The position numbers and the translations under genes were made by a program. Source: Klebsiella sp. WP3-W18-ESBL-02 (GTDB lineage: Bacteria > Pseudomonadota > Gammaproteobacteria > Enterobacterales > Enterobacteriaceae). Taken from it: a DNA stretch of 64,000 nucleotides. This document shows positions 16,317-24,155 of the stretch, piece after piece; position 1 is the first letter of the stretch, and each line of letters opens with the position of its first letter. The stretch spans positions 2,666,001 to 2,730,000 of the forward strand of contig NZ_AP021972.1 of NCBI RefSeq assembly GCF_014168815.1, given 5' to 3'. The notes under the pieces were generated by a model. It saw nothing but the letters and a program-made list of their open reading frames with translations. It was not told the origin of the DNA and ran no database searches.

Positions 16317-17660
16317 TCAGAGCAAACCGCAACGCCGTTTGCTGCGCATCTCCGCCTCTTCGTACAGGCTGAACTCGTTAAGTACCGGCCTTCCCAGCGC
16401 CGTTTCAAAGGCGCCGCGGCTGGCGTTGCCATGGCTGTGCGTCTGCGATTCACCGCCGAGATTGGACTGGAAAATACCGGCGGCGCTGACCGGCAGAAAA
16501 TCTTCATAGGTGATGGGCTGTGCGATAACCCAGCCGCGTTCAATAAACGGCTGCGGATCGTCGCCGGGACGAATGGCCTGGCGATGCGCATCGCCGCTGG
16601 GGGTCAGACGATAGCGGAACCAGGCCAGCCCCTGCTGGCGCAGCAGAAATTCGCTGTCCGGGAACGCTTTGAACACGGCCTGTAGATGCTGCTGATGGCT
16701 AAGGTTATCTTTTCCCACACCCGCCTCGCTCAACAGCCGGTCGTACAATGCCCGTCCCTTAGGTGTCAGCGCCACGCCGCGTTGCTCTATTTCCCCAAAG
16801 CGCGCCGTGTGCGTGCCGCTGGCGTCACCGGCGAAGGAAACGGGTTCTTCCAGGGCTTTAAAGCTGGTCTGGCGCAGCAGCAGCGGCACCGCGCGACGCG
16901 GCGGCCCTTCGATCACCGCTTTCGGTTCGATGCCGTATTTCGCCATCAGCGACTGTACCTGGTCAATATCCAGGGTACGCGGCGTCAGATGGTTAATATG
17001 ACAGCCGGGAAAACACACCACATCGGCAATCAGCCGATGCTGTTGATGCAGCGCCTGATACGTTTCTTTATCGACCGTCGTGTGGTGATGCCAGCGAAAG
17101 GTTTCCAGCGCTTCACGGACAAATTCCTGCCCCTGTGCCGGGGTCAAGCCACCCTGCTCGTCGTGAAGGGCCATCAGCGCCCGACAGCGCGGCGTGAAGA
17201 TATCGCGTCGGGCAAGAATACGCGCCGCTTTGTCACGCAGCGCCGGGTCGTCAATCAACTCCAAACGCAGCAGCGAGGTAAAAATACGAAAAGGATTACG
17301 CTGGAGCGCCGCGTCATCAACCGGACGAAAAGCGGTGGAGTGCACCGGCACGCCCGCCACGGAAAGATCGTAATACCCCACCGGGTACATCCCCATGATG
17401 GCAAACATGCGGCACAGCGTCGCCAGCTCTTGCGCCGTTCCCACCCTGATAGCCCCGTGACGCTCCACGTTCAGGCGCGCCAGTTCATCGGCGTTGGCCA
17501 GCTGTTCATGTAAGCGCGGATTATTTTCCAGCACCGCCAGATTTACGTCAGCAACAAGCGCTAACAAAGTGCCATATTGCGGGACTTCCTGCTGGTACAT
17601 TGCCGACATTGCTTGCGAAAAATCTTCCCGAATATCATCTGCTGAAAGGGTATGCGCCAT
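16317..17660 (-). CDS. ydcJ: 2-oxoadipate dioxygenase/decarboxylase family protein YdcJ (HglS-like)
   Basis: 447 residues, DUF1338/HglS family, matching E. coli YdcJ. Characterised HglS converts 2-oxoadipate with O2 to D-2-hydroxyglutarate in a lysine-degradation route, using a metal bound by His/Glu. His-containing segments of the family are visible: NVERHGAIRVGT (about 71) and PGCHINHLTPRTLD (about 225). ATG 17660 has an excellent GGAGG. The E. coli neighbour ydcI is not present here; the divergent neighbour is pcaH. Confidence 0.9.
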   Translation of the reverse strand: MAHTLSADDIREDFSQAMSAMYQQEVPQYGTLLALVADVNLAVLENNPRLHEQLANADELARLNVERHGAIRVGTAQELATLCRMFAIMGMYPVGYYDLSVAGVPVHSTAFRPVDDAALQRNPFRIFTSLLRLELIDDPALRDKAARILARRDIFTPRCRALMALHDEQGGLTPAQGQEFVREALETFRWHHHTTVDKETYQALHQQHRLIADVVCFPGCHINHLTPRTLDIDQVQSLMAKYGIEPKAVIEGPPRRAVPLLLRQTSFKALEEPVSFAGDASGTHTARFGEIEQRGVALTPKGRALYDRLLSEAGVGKDNLSHQQHLQAVFKAFPDSEFLLRQQGLAWFRYRLTPSGDAHRQAIRPGDDPQPFIERGWVIAQPITYEDFLPVSAAGIFQSNLGGESQTHSHGNASRGAFETALGRPVLNEFSLYEEAEMRSKRRCGLL

Positions 17661-17781
17661 GTTATCTCGCCTCCTGTGACTCTATTTGCAGTGTAGGTAA
17701 GCGCATAACGCCGTGCGGTAAGAATTTACAAAGTGTGATCCCGGCGACTGCATAAATTCCACCGTTAACTCTGGCGTTGCC

Positions 17782-17796
17782 ATAACCAGAGGTTAT
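17782..17796. promoter_or_regulatory. Probable PcaQ (LysR-type) binding site upstream of pcaHG
   Basis: ATAACCAGAGGTTAT is a perfect dyad (ATAACC-AGA-GGTTAT) about 90 bp upstream of pcaH. It fits the T-N11-A rule of LysR boxes and resembles the ATAACC/GGTTAA half-sites described for PcaQ. Confidence 0.65.
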
Positions 17797-17886
17797 TTAA
17801 AATACACCTTAAATTCACTATTAATTAACAATGCATTTACACACACTGAGTGCGGCAATAATAAAATACCCTACACGGAGCCACCT

Positions 17887-18627
17887 ATGAGCACAAAATG
17901 GTCATCGCAAGAAGTGATTCATCGTGATTACAACAATCACCCGCCGGCCTATGCGCCAGGCTATAAAACCAGCGTATTGCGTTCACCGCGTAACGCGCTT
18001 ATTTCCCTGCAAAATTCGCTGTCAGAAATCACCGGCCCGGTCTTTTCTCAGCAGGATATAGGCCCGTTGGATAACGACCTGATCCTCAACTACGCCAAAG
18101 ATGGCTTGCCGATCGGCGAGCGTATTATCGTGCACGGCTATGTCCGCGACGGCTTTGGTCGCCCGCTGAAAAATACGCTGGTTGAAGTGTGGCAGGCCAA
18201 CGCCGGCGGACGCTATCGGCATAAGAAAGATCAGTATCTGGCACCGATTGATCCAAATTTTGGCGGCTGCGGGCGAGTGTTGACCGATGAAAATGGCTAC
18301 TACTTCTTCCGCACCATCAAGCCGGGCCCGTACCCGTGGCGTAATCAGGTCAGCGACTGGCGTCCTTCACATATTCACTTTTCGATCTTCGGCGAGGCGT
18401 TCGCCCAGCGACTGATCACGCAGATGTACTTTGAAGGCGACCCGCTCATCAAGCAGTGCCCCATCGTCAAAACCATTAACAACGATGACGCCGTCCGCAC
18501 GCTGATTGCTGAACTTGATACCCATGCCGCCGTGCCGCTCGACTGCCTGGCGTACCGTTTTGATCTGGTGCTACGCGGCCAGCGCGCCACGCTGTTTGAG
18601 AATCGTACCCAGGGGGCTGCACGATGA
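17887..18627 (+). CDS. pcaH: Protocatechuate 3,4-dioxygenase, beta subunit
   Basis: 246 residues. This subunit holds the non-haem Fe(III) of the intradiol dioxygenase that opens protocatechuate to beta-carboxymuconate. The family iron ligands are recognisable as Tyr in the KPGPYPW segment and the two His of the RPSHIHF segment, with a further Tyr in GGRYRHKKDQY upstream. The N-terminal PcaH extension (YNNHPPAYAPGYKTSVLRSP) is also present. GGAG precedes ATG 17887. The last four bases overlap pcaG (ATGA). Confidence 0.95.
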   Translation: MSTKWSSQEVIHRDYNNHPPAYAPGYKTSVLRSPRNALISLQNSLSEITGPVFSQQDIGPLDNDLILNYAKDGLPIGERIIVHGYVRDGFGRPLKNTLVEVWQANAGGRYRHKKDQYLAPIDPNFGGCGRVLTDENGYYFFRTIKPGPYPWRNQVSDWRPSHIHFSIFGEAFAQRLITQMYFEGDPLIKQCPIVKTINNDDAVRTLIAELDTHAAVPLDCLAYRFDLVLRGQRATLFENRTQGAAR

Positions 18628-19244
18628 AAGACTATTTACCGGAAACCGCTTCACAAACCGCCGGGCCATACGTTCATATTGGCCTTGCGCCGGACGCTGC
18701 CGGCTTTCATATTTTCGAGAAAAACTTTGGTCCCACGCTGACCAACAGCCACACGCCGGGCGAACGCATTGCCATTGAAGGACGCGTCTTCGACGGCTCA
18801 GGCACCCCGGTGCGCGACGTGCTGATTGAGATCTGGCAGGCCAACGCCGACGGGCGTTATAACCATGTCGCCGACCATCAGGAAGGCAAAGCGCTGGACG
18901 CCGATTTTCGCGGCTGGGGCCGCGCCTGCTCCAATTTTGACAGCGGCGTCTGGCGTTTTGACACCATCAAGCCGGGTCAGGCGGTCGGCCGCGATGGACG
19001 CATGATGGCACCGCACGTCAATCTGTGGATCGTGGCGCGCGGCATTAACATTGGCCTGAATACGCGCATGTACTTCTCTGACGAACAAGAAGCGAACGCC
19101 AGCGATCCGGTGCTCAACCTGATCGAATGGGAGGTTCGCCGTCAGACCTTGATTGGCCGAAAAGAGAGCCGTGGCAACGAAACGGTCTATCACTTTGATA
19201 TTTATCTGCAGGGTGAAAAAGAAACCGTCTTCTTTGACGTCTGA
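18624..19244 (+). CDS. pcaG: Protocatechuate 3,4-dioxygenase, alpha subunit
   Basis: 206 residues, homologous in fold to PcaH (shared DVLIEIWQANADGRYNH block) but lacking the His-x-His iron motif: the equivalent place reads MAPHVNLWI. It pairs with PcaH to build the active site. Translationally coupled to pcaH through a 4-bp overlap. No other pca gene for the lower beta-ketoadipate pathway is in this window, so they must lie elsewhere if the pathway is complete. Confidence 0.94.
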   Translation: MKDYLPETASQTAGPYVHIGLAPDAAGFHIFEKNFGPTLTNSHTPGERIAIEGRVFDGSGTPVRDVLIEIWQANADGRYNHVADHQEGKALDADFRGWGRACSNFDSGVWRFDTIKPGQAVGRDGRMMAPHVNLWIVARGINIGLNTRMYFSDEQEANASDPVLNLIEWEVRRQTLIGRKESRGNETVYHFDIYLQGEKETVFFDV

Positions 19245-19299
19245 TGGCGGCCCCTTCGCCGCGATTGCGCGCGGGTGAGCAATAGGCCGACACGATCGC

Positions 19300-19332
19300 A
19301 CCCGGCGAGGATCGCCACGCCGGGTTTCCTTT
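19300..19332 (+). terminator. Terminator after pcaHG
   Basis: Hairpin with 8-bp stem ACCCGGCG/CGCCGGGT (19300-19307 with 19318-19325), followed by a T-rich run, between pcaG and pcaQ. Confidence 0.7.
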
Positions 19333-19453
19333 CTTCCTGCAACAAAACGCTTGTCTGTTAAACCGCACAAATGTTAATAATAATTTGCTAGCAAGTTATC
19401 AAAATTAAACAACATTACTTGTCACCCATGCTGCTCTGTTTTAAACATCGCTT

Positions 19454-20377
19454 ATGGAAAAAAATGCTCTCTTTAGTCAGCGCATTCGTCTGCGCCATCT
19501 GCACACTTTCGTGGCCGTCGCCCAGCAAGGAACATTGGGGCGAGCGGCTGAAACCCTTAATCTTAGCCAGCCTGCGCTTTCTAAGACCTTAAATGAACTC
19601 GAACAGCTTACCGGTACCCGCCTGTTTGAACGCGGCCGCCTCGGCGCGCAGCTGACCTTAGTGGGCGAACAATTTCTGACCCATGCGGTGAAAGTGCTCG
19701 ACGCGCTGAACACCGCCGGACAGGCGCTGGTACGTAAAGAAGGTGTTAATAATGATGTGGTGCGCATTGGCGCGCTACCCACTGCGGCTCTGGGCGTGCT
19801 GCCTGCGGTAATCGGCCCATTTCACCAGCAGCAAAAAGACGTCACGCTGCAGGTGGCGACCATGAACAACACCATGCTGCTGGCGGCGCTGAAGTCCGGC
19901 GATATTGACCTCGGCATTGGCCGTATGTCCGATCCTGAACTGATGACCGGGCTGAACTACGAACTGCTGTTTCTTGAATCGCTGAAGCTGGTGGTTCGCC
20001 CGGATCATCCGATTTTGCATGAAAACATCACCCTGAGTCGGGTGCTGGAGTGGCCGGTCGTTGTGTCACCTAAAGGCACCGTGCCGCGCCAGAACGCCGA
20101 GACCCTGCTACAAAGCCAGGGCTGCAAAATGCCTGCTGGCTGTATTGAAACGCTGTCTGCATCGCTGTCCCGCCAGCTCACGGTTGACTACAACTACATC
20201 TGGTTTGTTCCTTCGGGTGCGGTAAAAGACGACCTGCGACGCGGTACGCTCACCGCCTTGCCGATTGCGACCCAGGGCCAGGGCGAGCCCATTGGCATTC
20301 TGACCCGCGTAGATATGCCGCTTTCCTCCGGCGCACAGACGCTGCTGAGCGCGGTGCGAAAGGCCGTTCCCTCCTGA
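19454..20377 (+). CDS. pcaQ: LysR-type activator PcaQ
   Basis: 307 residues. The N-terminal LysR winged HTH (about 10-70) contains LRHLHTFVAVAQQGTLGRAAETLNLSQPALSKTL. The C-terminal substrate-binding domain (about 95-300) looks like PcaQ. PcaQ proteins activate pcaHG in response to beta-carboxymuconate or related intermediates. Gene position directly downstream of pcaHG and a LysR-type dyad upstream of pcaH support the call. It is separated from pcaG by a terminator, so it probably has its own promoter in the AT-rich 120 bp before ATG 19454. Confidence 0.88.
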   Translation: MEKNALFSQRIRLRHLHTFVAVAQQGTLGRAAETLNLSQPALSKTLNELEQLTGTRLFERGRLGAQLTLVGEQFLTHAVKVLDALNTAGQALVRKEGVNNDVVRIGALPTAALGVLPAVIGPFHQQQKDVTLQVATMNNTMLLAALKSGDIDLGIGRMSDPELMTGLNYELLFLESLKLVVRPDHPILHENITLSRVLEWPVVVSPKGTVPRQNAETLLQSQGCKMPAGCIETLSASLSRQLTVDYNYIWFVPSGAVKDDLRRGTLTALPIATQGQGEPIGILTRVDMPLSSGAQTLLSAVRKAVPS

Positions 20378-20388
20378 TCGGCCTCCGC

Positions 20389-20409
20389 TGGCCTGCTCCC
20401 GGCAGGCCA
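20389..20409. terminator. Hairpin between convergent pcaQ and the WaaZ-like gene
   Basis: Perfect 8-bp stem TGGCCTGC/GCAGGCCA with a short loop, lying in the 37-bp gap between two convergent stops. There is no clear T-tract, so it is a weak or bidirectional terminator. Confidence 0.5.
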
Positions 20410-20414
20410 CGCGC

Positions 20415-21314
20415 TCAGCGTCTCTTTATCACCGTTTCCCAGGATTGTCGGGGAAAAACCGTCACCGCGCTCTCCGTCGATAAATTCACTACATTAATAT
20501 CATGTTTATCACAATAGGAATGTGCGGCAGTAAAAGCCCGGGTTATTTTATCAAAATCGCGCTGCAGGCGCGTTGATAATATATTATCAGCCTGCTCATA
20601 AAAACGAGGCGAATGAAAACTGTTCATATCCAGTCCGGCAAAATAAATATGCTTATAGCCTAAGGCGCAGGCTATTTGTAGCGCGGGATAAGCGACCGTA
20701 CCATAATCAAATACCGCACGAGATAAATGAGCAGAGAATCCTGTTTCATTAAACCAGTGATATTCGCCATCGTTCGGTTCTACCGGGTAGGCTTTCCCCA
20801 GAAAGGTTTCACACATTGCATTGGTGATCGTTTCAATAATTTTAAACTGACAGCGAATGCGCGAAGGCGGAATCAACGAGCAGATAGCCTCCAGACATTT
20901 ACACGGGCAGAACAACACCAGATCGGACACGCCAACAATTTCCCTAATAAAATCAAGTTTATTGATAATGAAACTGCGATCGATAATCACATACCAACGA
21001 AAGTTTATCGGCGTCAGGGCACAGGCGCCGTTAACGCCCATATAGTCGAAATAATCATCATAAAACTCACCCCGGATACGATTGACCGACGGCCCGGAGG
21101 CCATAATCAGCAGTGGTTTATTTCTGGCTCGCGCCTCAATATCAATGTGGTTCAATCGACTATTTTTAAAATAAACGTTTTGAATCATTCCGCAGGGCTT
21201 ACGCTGGACTTTAAAATAGGGCCAAAGATTTTTATTGTGATCGTATTTTTCAGAATGCGTCAGTCGGTAAAATGTTTTATAGACCCATCTGGAAAAAATA
21301 TTTATCCCGCTCAT
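20415..21314 (-). CDS. WaaZ-like (KDO transferase III family) putative LPS-core modifying protein
   Basis: About 299 residues. The segments PLLIMASGPSVNRI (about 68-81), YFAGLDMNSFHSPRFYEQ (about 228-245) and INVVNLS (near 280) resemble enterobacterial WaaZ/RfaZ, which adds a third KDO to the LPS inner core. The family relation is my reading of short shared blocks and not a full alignment. The gene is clearly richer in A and T than its neighbours and stands alone, far from any waa cluster visible here, which suggests horizontal acquisition. ATG 21314 is preferred to GTG 21323; neither has a good ribosome-binding site. Confidence 0.6.
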   Translation of the reverse strand: MSGINIFSRWVYKTFYRLTHSEKYDHNKNLWPYFKVQRKPCGMIQNVYFKNSRLNHIDIEARARNKPLLIMASGPSVNRIRGEFYDDYFDYMGVNGACALTPINFRWYVIIDRSFIINKLDFIREIVGVSDLVLFCPCKCLEAICSLIPPSRIRCQFKIIETITNAMCETFLGKAYPVEPNDGEYHWFNETGFSAHLSRAVFDYGTVAYPALQIACALGYKHIYFAGLDMNSFHSPRFYEQADNILSTRLQRDFDKITRAFTAAHSYCDKHDINVVNLSTESAVTVFPRQSWETVIKRR

Positions 21315-21737
21315 ATCATTCACACCATGAATATTATTAAATTATTTTTTATCCGGCGGGATTAATAATATTTACACATTTTTATTTCTACGTTTTGAAT
21401 GCGGCGATTGGGTTCATAGACGGACTTTTCTGCACAACGCTTTTCGCGGCCCGTGTCTGTGGGGTAGACAATATCCGCTTGGTCGTCTGCGGTCGTGCGC
21501 ATCACCGAACCAAGACCAATACGCAAATAATGCGAAATCTTTTATTAACAATTGCGCAATGCATTTTAACAGATCTATCATAGTCACCAGTTAACCAAAT
21601 GGTTCACAACTGGTTTCACATGAGAACTAAAACCCTCACTTAGAAACAGGTACTCGCTTCATTCAAAATAAAAATACGGAACTTATACCCCATGTGGTTC
21701 AGCCGTGTGCAATATCTGCTGTCGTAAGGAGAACAGT
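21315..21737. other. AT-rich intergenic region with a dyad before the PQQ dehydrogenase
   Basis: About 420 bp without a convincing gene. It should hold the divergent promoters of the WaaZ-like gene and the PQQ dehydrogenase. A nested inverted repeat at 21586-21614 (ACCAGTT-AACCA-AA-TGGTT-CAC-AACTGGT) about 125 bp before the PQQ dehydrogenase start could be an operator. A short ORF at 21395-21583 has no recognisable similarity and no good start signal. Confidence 0.5.
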
Positions 21738-24113
21738 ATGTCTACTGGCAACGTGCCGCGAGGATTCCCGCGAATCCTGCAGTGGCTTCTTATTGGGCTG
21801 ATGGCGATCGTCGGTCTGGCAATCGGCGCGCTGGGGGCGAAACTCGCCGCCGTGGGTGGCTCGGTCTTCTTTGCCCTGATGGGGCTGGTCATGCTCGTCA
21901 GCGCTGTGCTGATCGCGCGCCAGCGCCGCGCCGGGATTATGCTTTACGCACTGGCGTTTATCGTGGCAATTATCTGGTCAATTGGCGATGCGGGCTGGGA
22001 TTTCTGGCCGCTGTTTTCCCGCCTCTTTACCTTTGGCGTACTGGCGCTGCTTTGCGCGCTGGTGTGGCCGTTTATGGCCACGACGGCACCTGCACGTAAA
22101 GGGCCCGCGTTTGGCCTGGCGGCCGTGCTCGCCGTTGCCCTGCTGGCAAGCGTAGGCGGTATGTTCAGACCGCAGACGCTGGTATCCGCCAACGAGGCGG
22201 TACCGGTGAAACCGGTGGCAGCGGGTGAAGCGCAGAAAAACTGGGCACACTGGGGCAATACTACTCACGGCGATCGTTTTGCTGCGTTGGATCAGATTAA
22301 CAAGCAAAACGTTAATCAGCTGAAGGTAGCCTGGACGGCCCATACTGGCGATATTCCGCTCAGCAACGGTTCCGGCGCGGAAGATCAGAATACGCCGCTG
22401 CAAATCGGCGATACGCTATTCGTCTGCACGCCGTACAGCAAGGTACTGGCGCTGGACGTCGATAGCGGTAAAGAAAAGTGGCGCTATGATGCGAAAGCCA
22501 CCGCGCCGAACTGGCAGCGCTGCCGTGGACTGGGTTACTTTGAAGACACGACCGCACTCACCTCACCTCAGTCTTCTGCGCAACCCGCCGCCTGTCCACG
22601 CCGCTTGTTCCTGCCGACCACCGATGCCAGGCTGATCGCCATCAACGCCGATAACGGCCAGCTGTGCGAAGACTTCGGCGACCGCGGCACCGTGGACCTG
22701 AGCGTCGGGATGGGTGAAATCAAACCGGGCTACTACCAGCAAACCTCGACGCCGCTGGTGGCGGGAAATGTGGTGGTGGTTGGCGGCCGCGTTGCCGACA
22801 ACTTCTCTACCGGTGAACCGCCGGGTGTCGTACGCGCTTATGATGTACGCACCGGCAAACTGGCGTGGGCGTGGGATCCTGGCAACCCGAATCTGACCGG
22901 ACTGCCGCCGGAAGGCCAAACCTACACGCGCGGGACGCCGAACGTTTGGTCCGCGATGTCCTATGACGCGAAGCTAAACCTGGTGTATCTGCCCACCGGT
23001 AATGCGACGCCGGACTTCTGGGCAGGTGAACGTACCGCGCTGGACGATAAGTACAGCTCGTCAATCGTTGCCGTTGATGCCACGACCGGTAAAGTTCGCT
23101 GGCACTACCAGACAACTCACCACGATCTGTGGGACTTCGACCTGCCGTCTCAGCCGCTGCTGTACGACCTGCCGAACGGCAAAGGTGGTACTACGCCGGT
23201 ACTGGTGCAAACCAGCAAACAGGGCATGATCTTTATGCTCAACCGAGAAACCGGCGAACCGGTCGCGAAAGTCGAAGAGCGCCCGGTACCGGCAGGCAAT
23301 GTGCAGGGAGAGCGTTACTCGCCCACCCAACCGTACTCTGTGGGTATGCCGATGATCGGTAATGACACGTTGAAAGAGTCCGATATGTGGGGCGCTACCC
23401 CGGTCGATCTGCTGCTGTGCCGCATCCAGTTTAAAGAAATGCGCCATCAGGGCATCTTCACCCCGCCGGGCGTTGACCGCTCGCTGCAGTATCCGGGATC
23501 CCTCGGCGGTATGAACTGGGGCAGCGTATCGGTTGATCCAAACAATAGTCTGATGTTCGTCAACGATATGCGCCTGGGTCTGGCAAACTATATGGTGCCG
23601 CGCGCCAACGTTGCTAAAGACGCCAGCGGGATTGAGATGGGGATTGTGCCTATGGATGGCACGCCATACGGTGCGATGCGCGAACGTTTCCTGTCACCGC
23701 TGGGGATCCCATGCCAGAAACCACCATTTGGCACCCTGTCCGCGGTGGACCTGAAGTCCGGTAAGATTGTCTGGCAGGTTCCAGTGGGTACCGTAGAGGA
23801 CACCGGCCCGCTGGGTATTCGTATGCACATGCCAATCCCCATTGGCATGCCGACGCTGGGCGCCTCGCTGTCGACACAGTCTGGTCTGCTGTTCTTCGCC
23901 GGTACCCAGGATTTCTACCTGCGCGCGTTTGATACCGCAACCGGGAAAGAAATCTGGAAAGATCGTCTGCCGGTGGGGAGCAAGTCCGGCCCGATGACCT
24001 ACGTGTCGCCGAAAACCGGTAAGCAGTACATCGTGATTAACGCCGGGGGCGCTCGTCAGTCGCCGGATCGCGGTGACTATATCATTGCTTACGCCCTGCC
24101 GGATTCACAGTAA
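21738..24113 (+). CDS. Membrane-bound PQQ-dependent dehydrogenase (glucose/quinate/shikimate family)
   Basis: 791 residues: five hydrophobic helices in about the first 140 residues, then a periplasmic eight-bladed quinoprotein domain. Family blocks include WAHWGNTTHGDRFAALDQIN, TTHHDLWDFDLPSQP, GTLSAVDLKSG and TGKQYIVINAGG. It is clearly related to E. coli Gcd but diverges from it, so it may be a second paralogue. Position two genes from pcaHG makes quinate/shikimate dehydrogenase activity (QuiA-like) an attractive alternative to glucose oxidation; this is inference. Electrons would pass to ubiquinone. Start 21738 is chosen because AAGGAGAAC precedes it. Confidence 0.88.
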   Translation: MSTGNVPRGFPRILQWLLIGLMAIVGLAIGALGAKLAAVGGSVFFALMGLVMLVSAVLIARQRRAGIMLYALAFIVAIIWSIGDAGWDFWPLFSRLFTFGVLALLCALVWPFMATTAPARKGPAFGLAAVLAVALLASVGGMFRPQTLVSANEAVPVKPVAAGEAQKNWAHWGNTTHGDRFAALDQINKQNVNQLKVAWTAHTGDIPLSNGSGAEDQNTPLQIGDTLFVCTPYSKVLALDVDSGKEKWRYDAKATAPNWQRCRGLGYFEDTTALTSPQSSAQPAACPRRLFLPTTDARLIAINADNGQLCEDFGDRGTVDLSVGMGEIKPGYYQQTSTPLVAGNVVVVGGRVADNFSTGEPPGVVRAYDVRTGKLAWAWDPGNPNLTGLPPEGQTYTRGTPNVWSAMSYDAKLNLVYLPTGNATPDFWAGERTALDDKYSSSIVAVDATTGKVRWHYQTTHHDLWDFDLPSQPLLYDLPNGKGGTTPVLVQTSKQGMIFMLNRETGEPVAKVEERPVPAGNVQGERYSPTQPYSVGMPMIGNDTLKESDMWGATPVDLLLCRIQFKEMRHQGIFTPPGVDRSLQYPGSLGGMNWGSVSVDPNNSLMFVNDMRLGLANYMVPRANVAKDASGIEMGIVPMDGTPYGAMRERFLSPLGIPCQKPPFGTLSAVDLKSGKIVWQVPVGTVEDTGPLGIRMHMPIPIGMPTLGASLSTQSGLLFFAGTQDFYLRAFDTATGKEIWKDRLPVGSKSGPMTYVSPKTGKQYIVINAGGARQSPDRGDYIIAYALPDSQ

Positions 24114-24120
24114 TCCACAG

Positions 24121-24150
24121 CCCCGTAGCCACAAGGCTACGGGGATTTTT
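24121..24150 (+). terminator. Rho-independent terminator after the PQQ dehydrogenase
   Basis: Perfect 10-bp stem CCCCGTAGCC/GGCTACGGGG with ACAA loop, followed by ATTTTT. It sits between two convergent genes. Confidence 0.9.
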
Positions 24151-24155
24151 CCTCG

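Noticed and set aside
21395..21583. 62-codon ORF in the leader of the PQQ dehydrogenase
   Set aside because: No start signal or recognisable sequence; it lies in AT-rich regulatory DNA.
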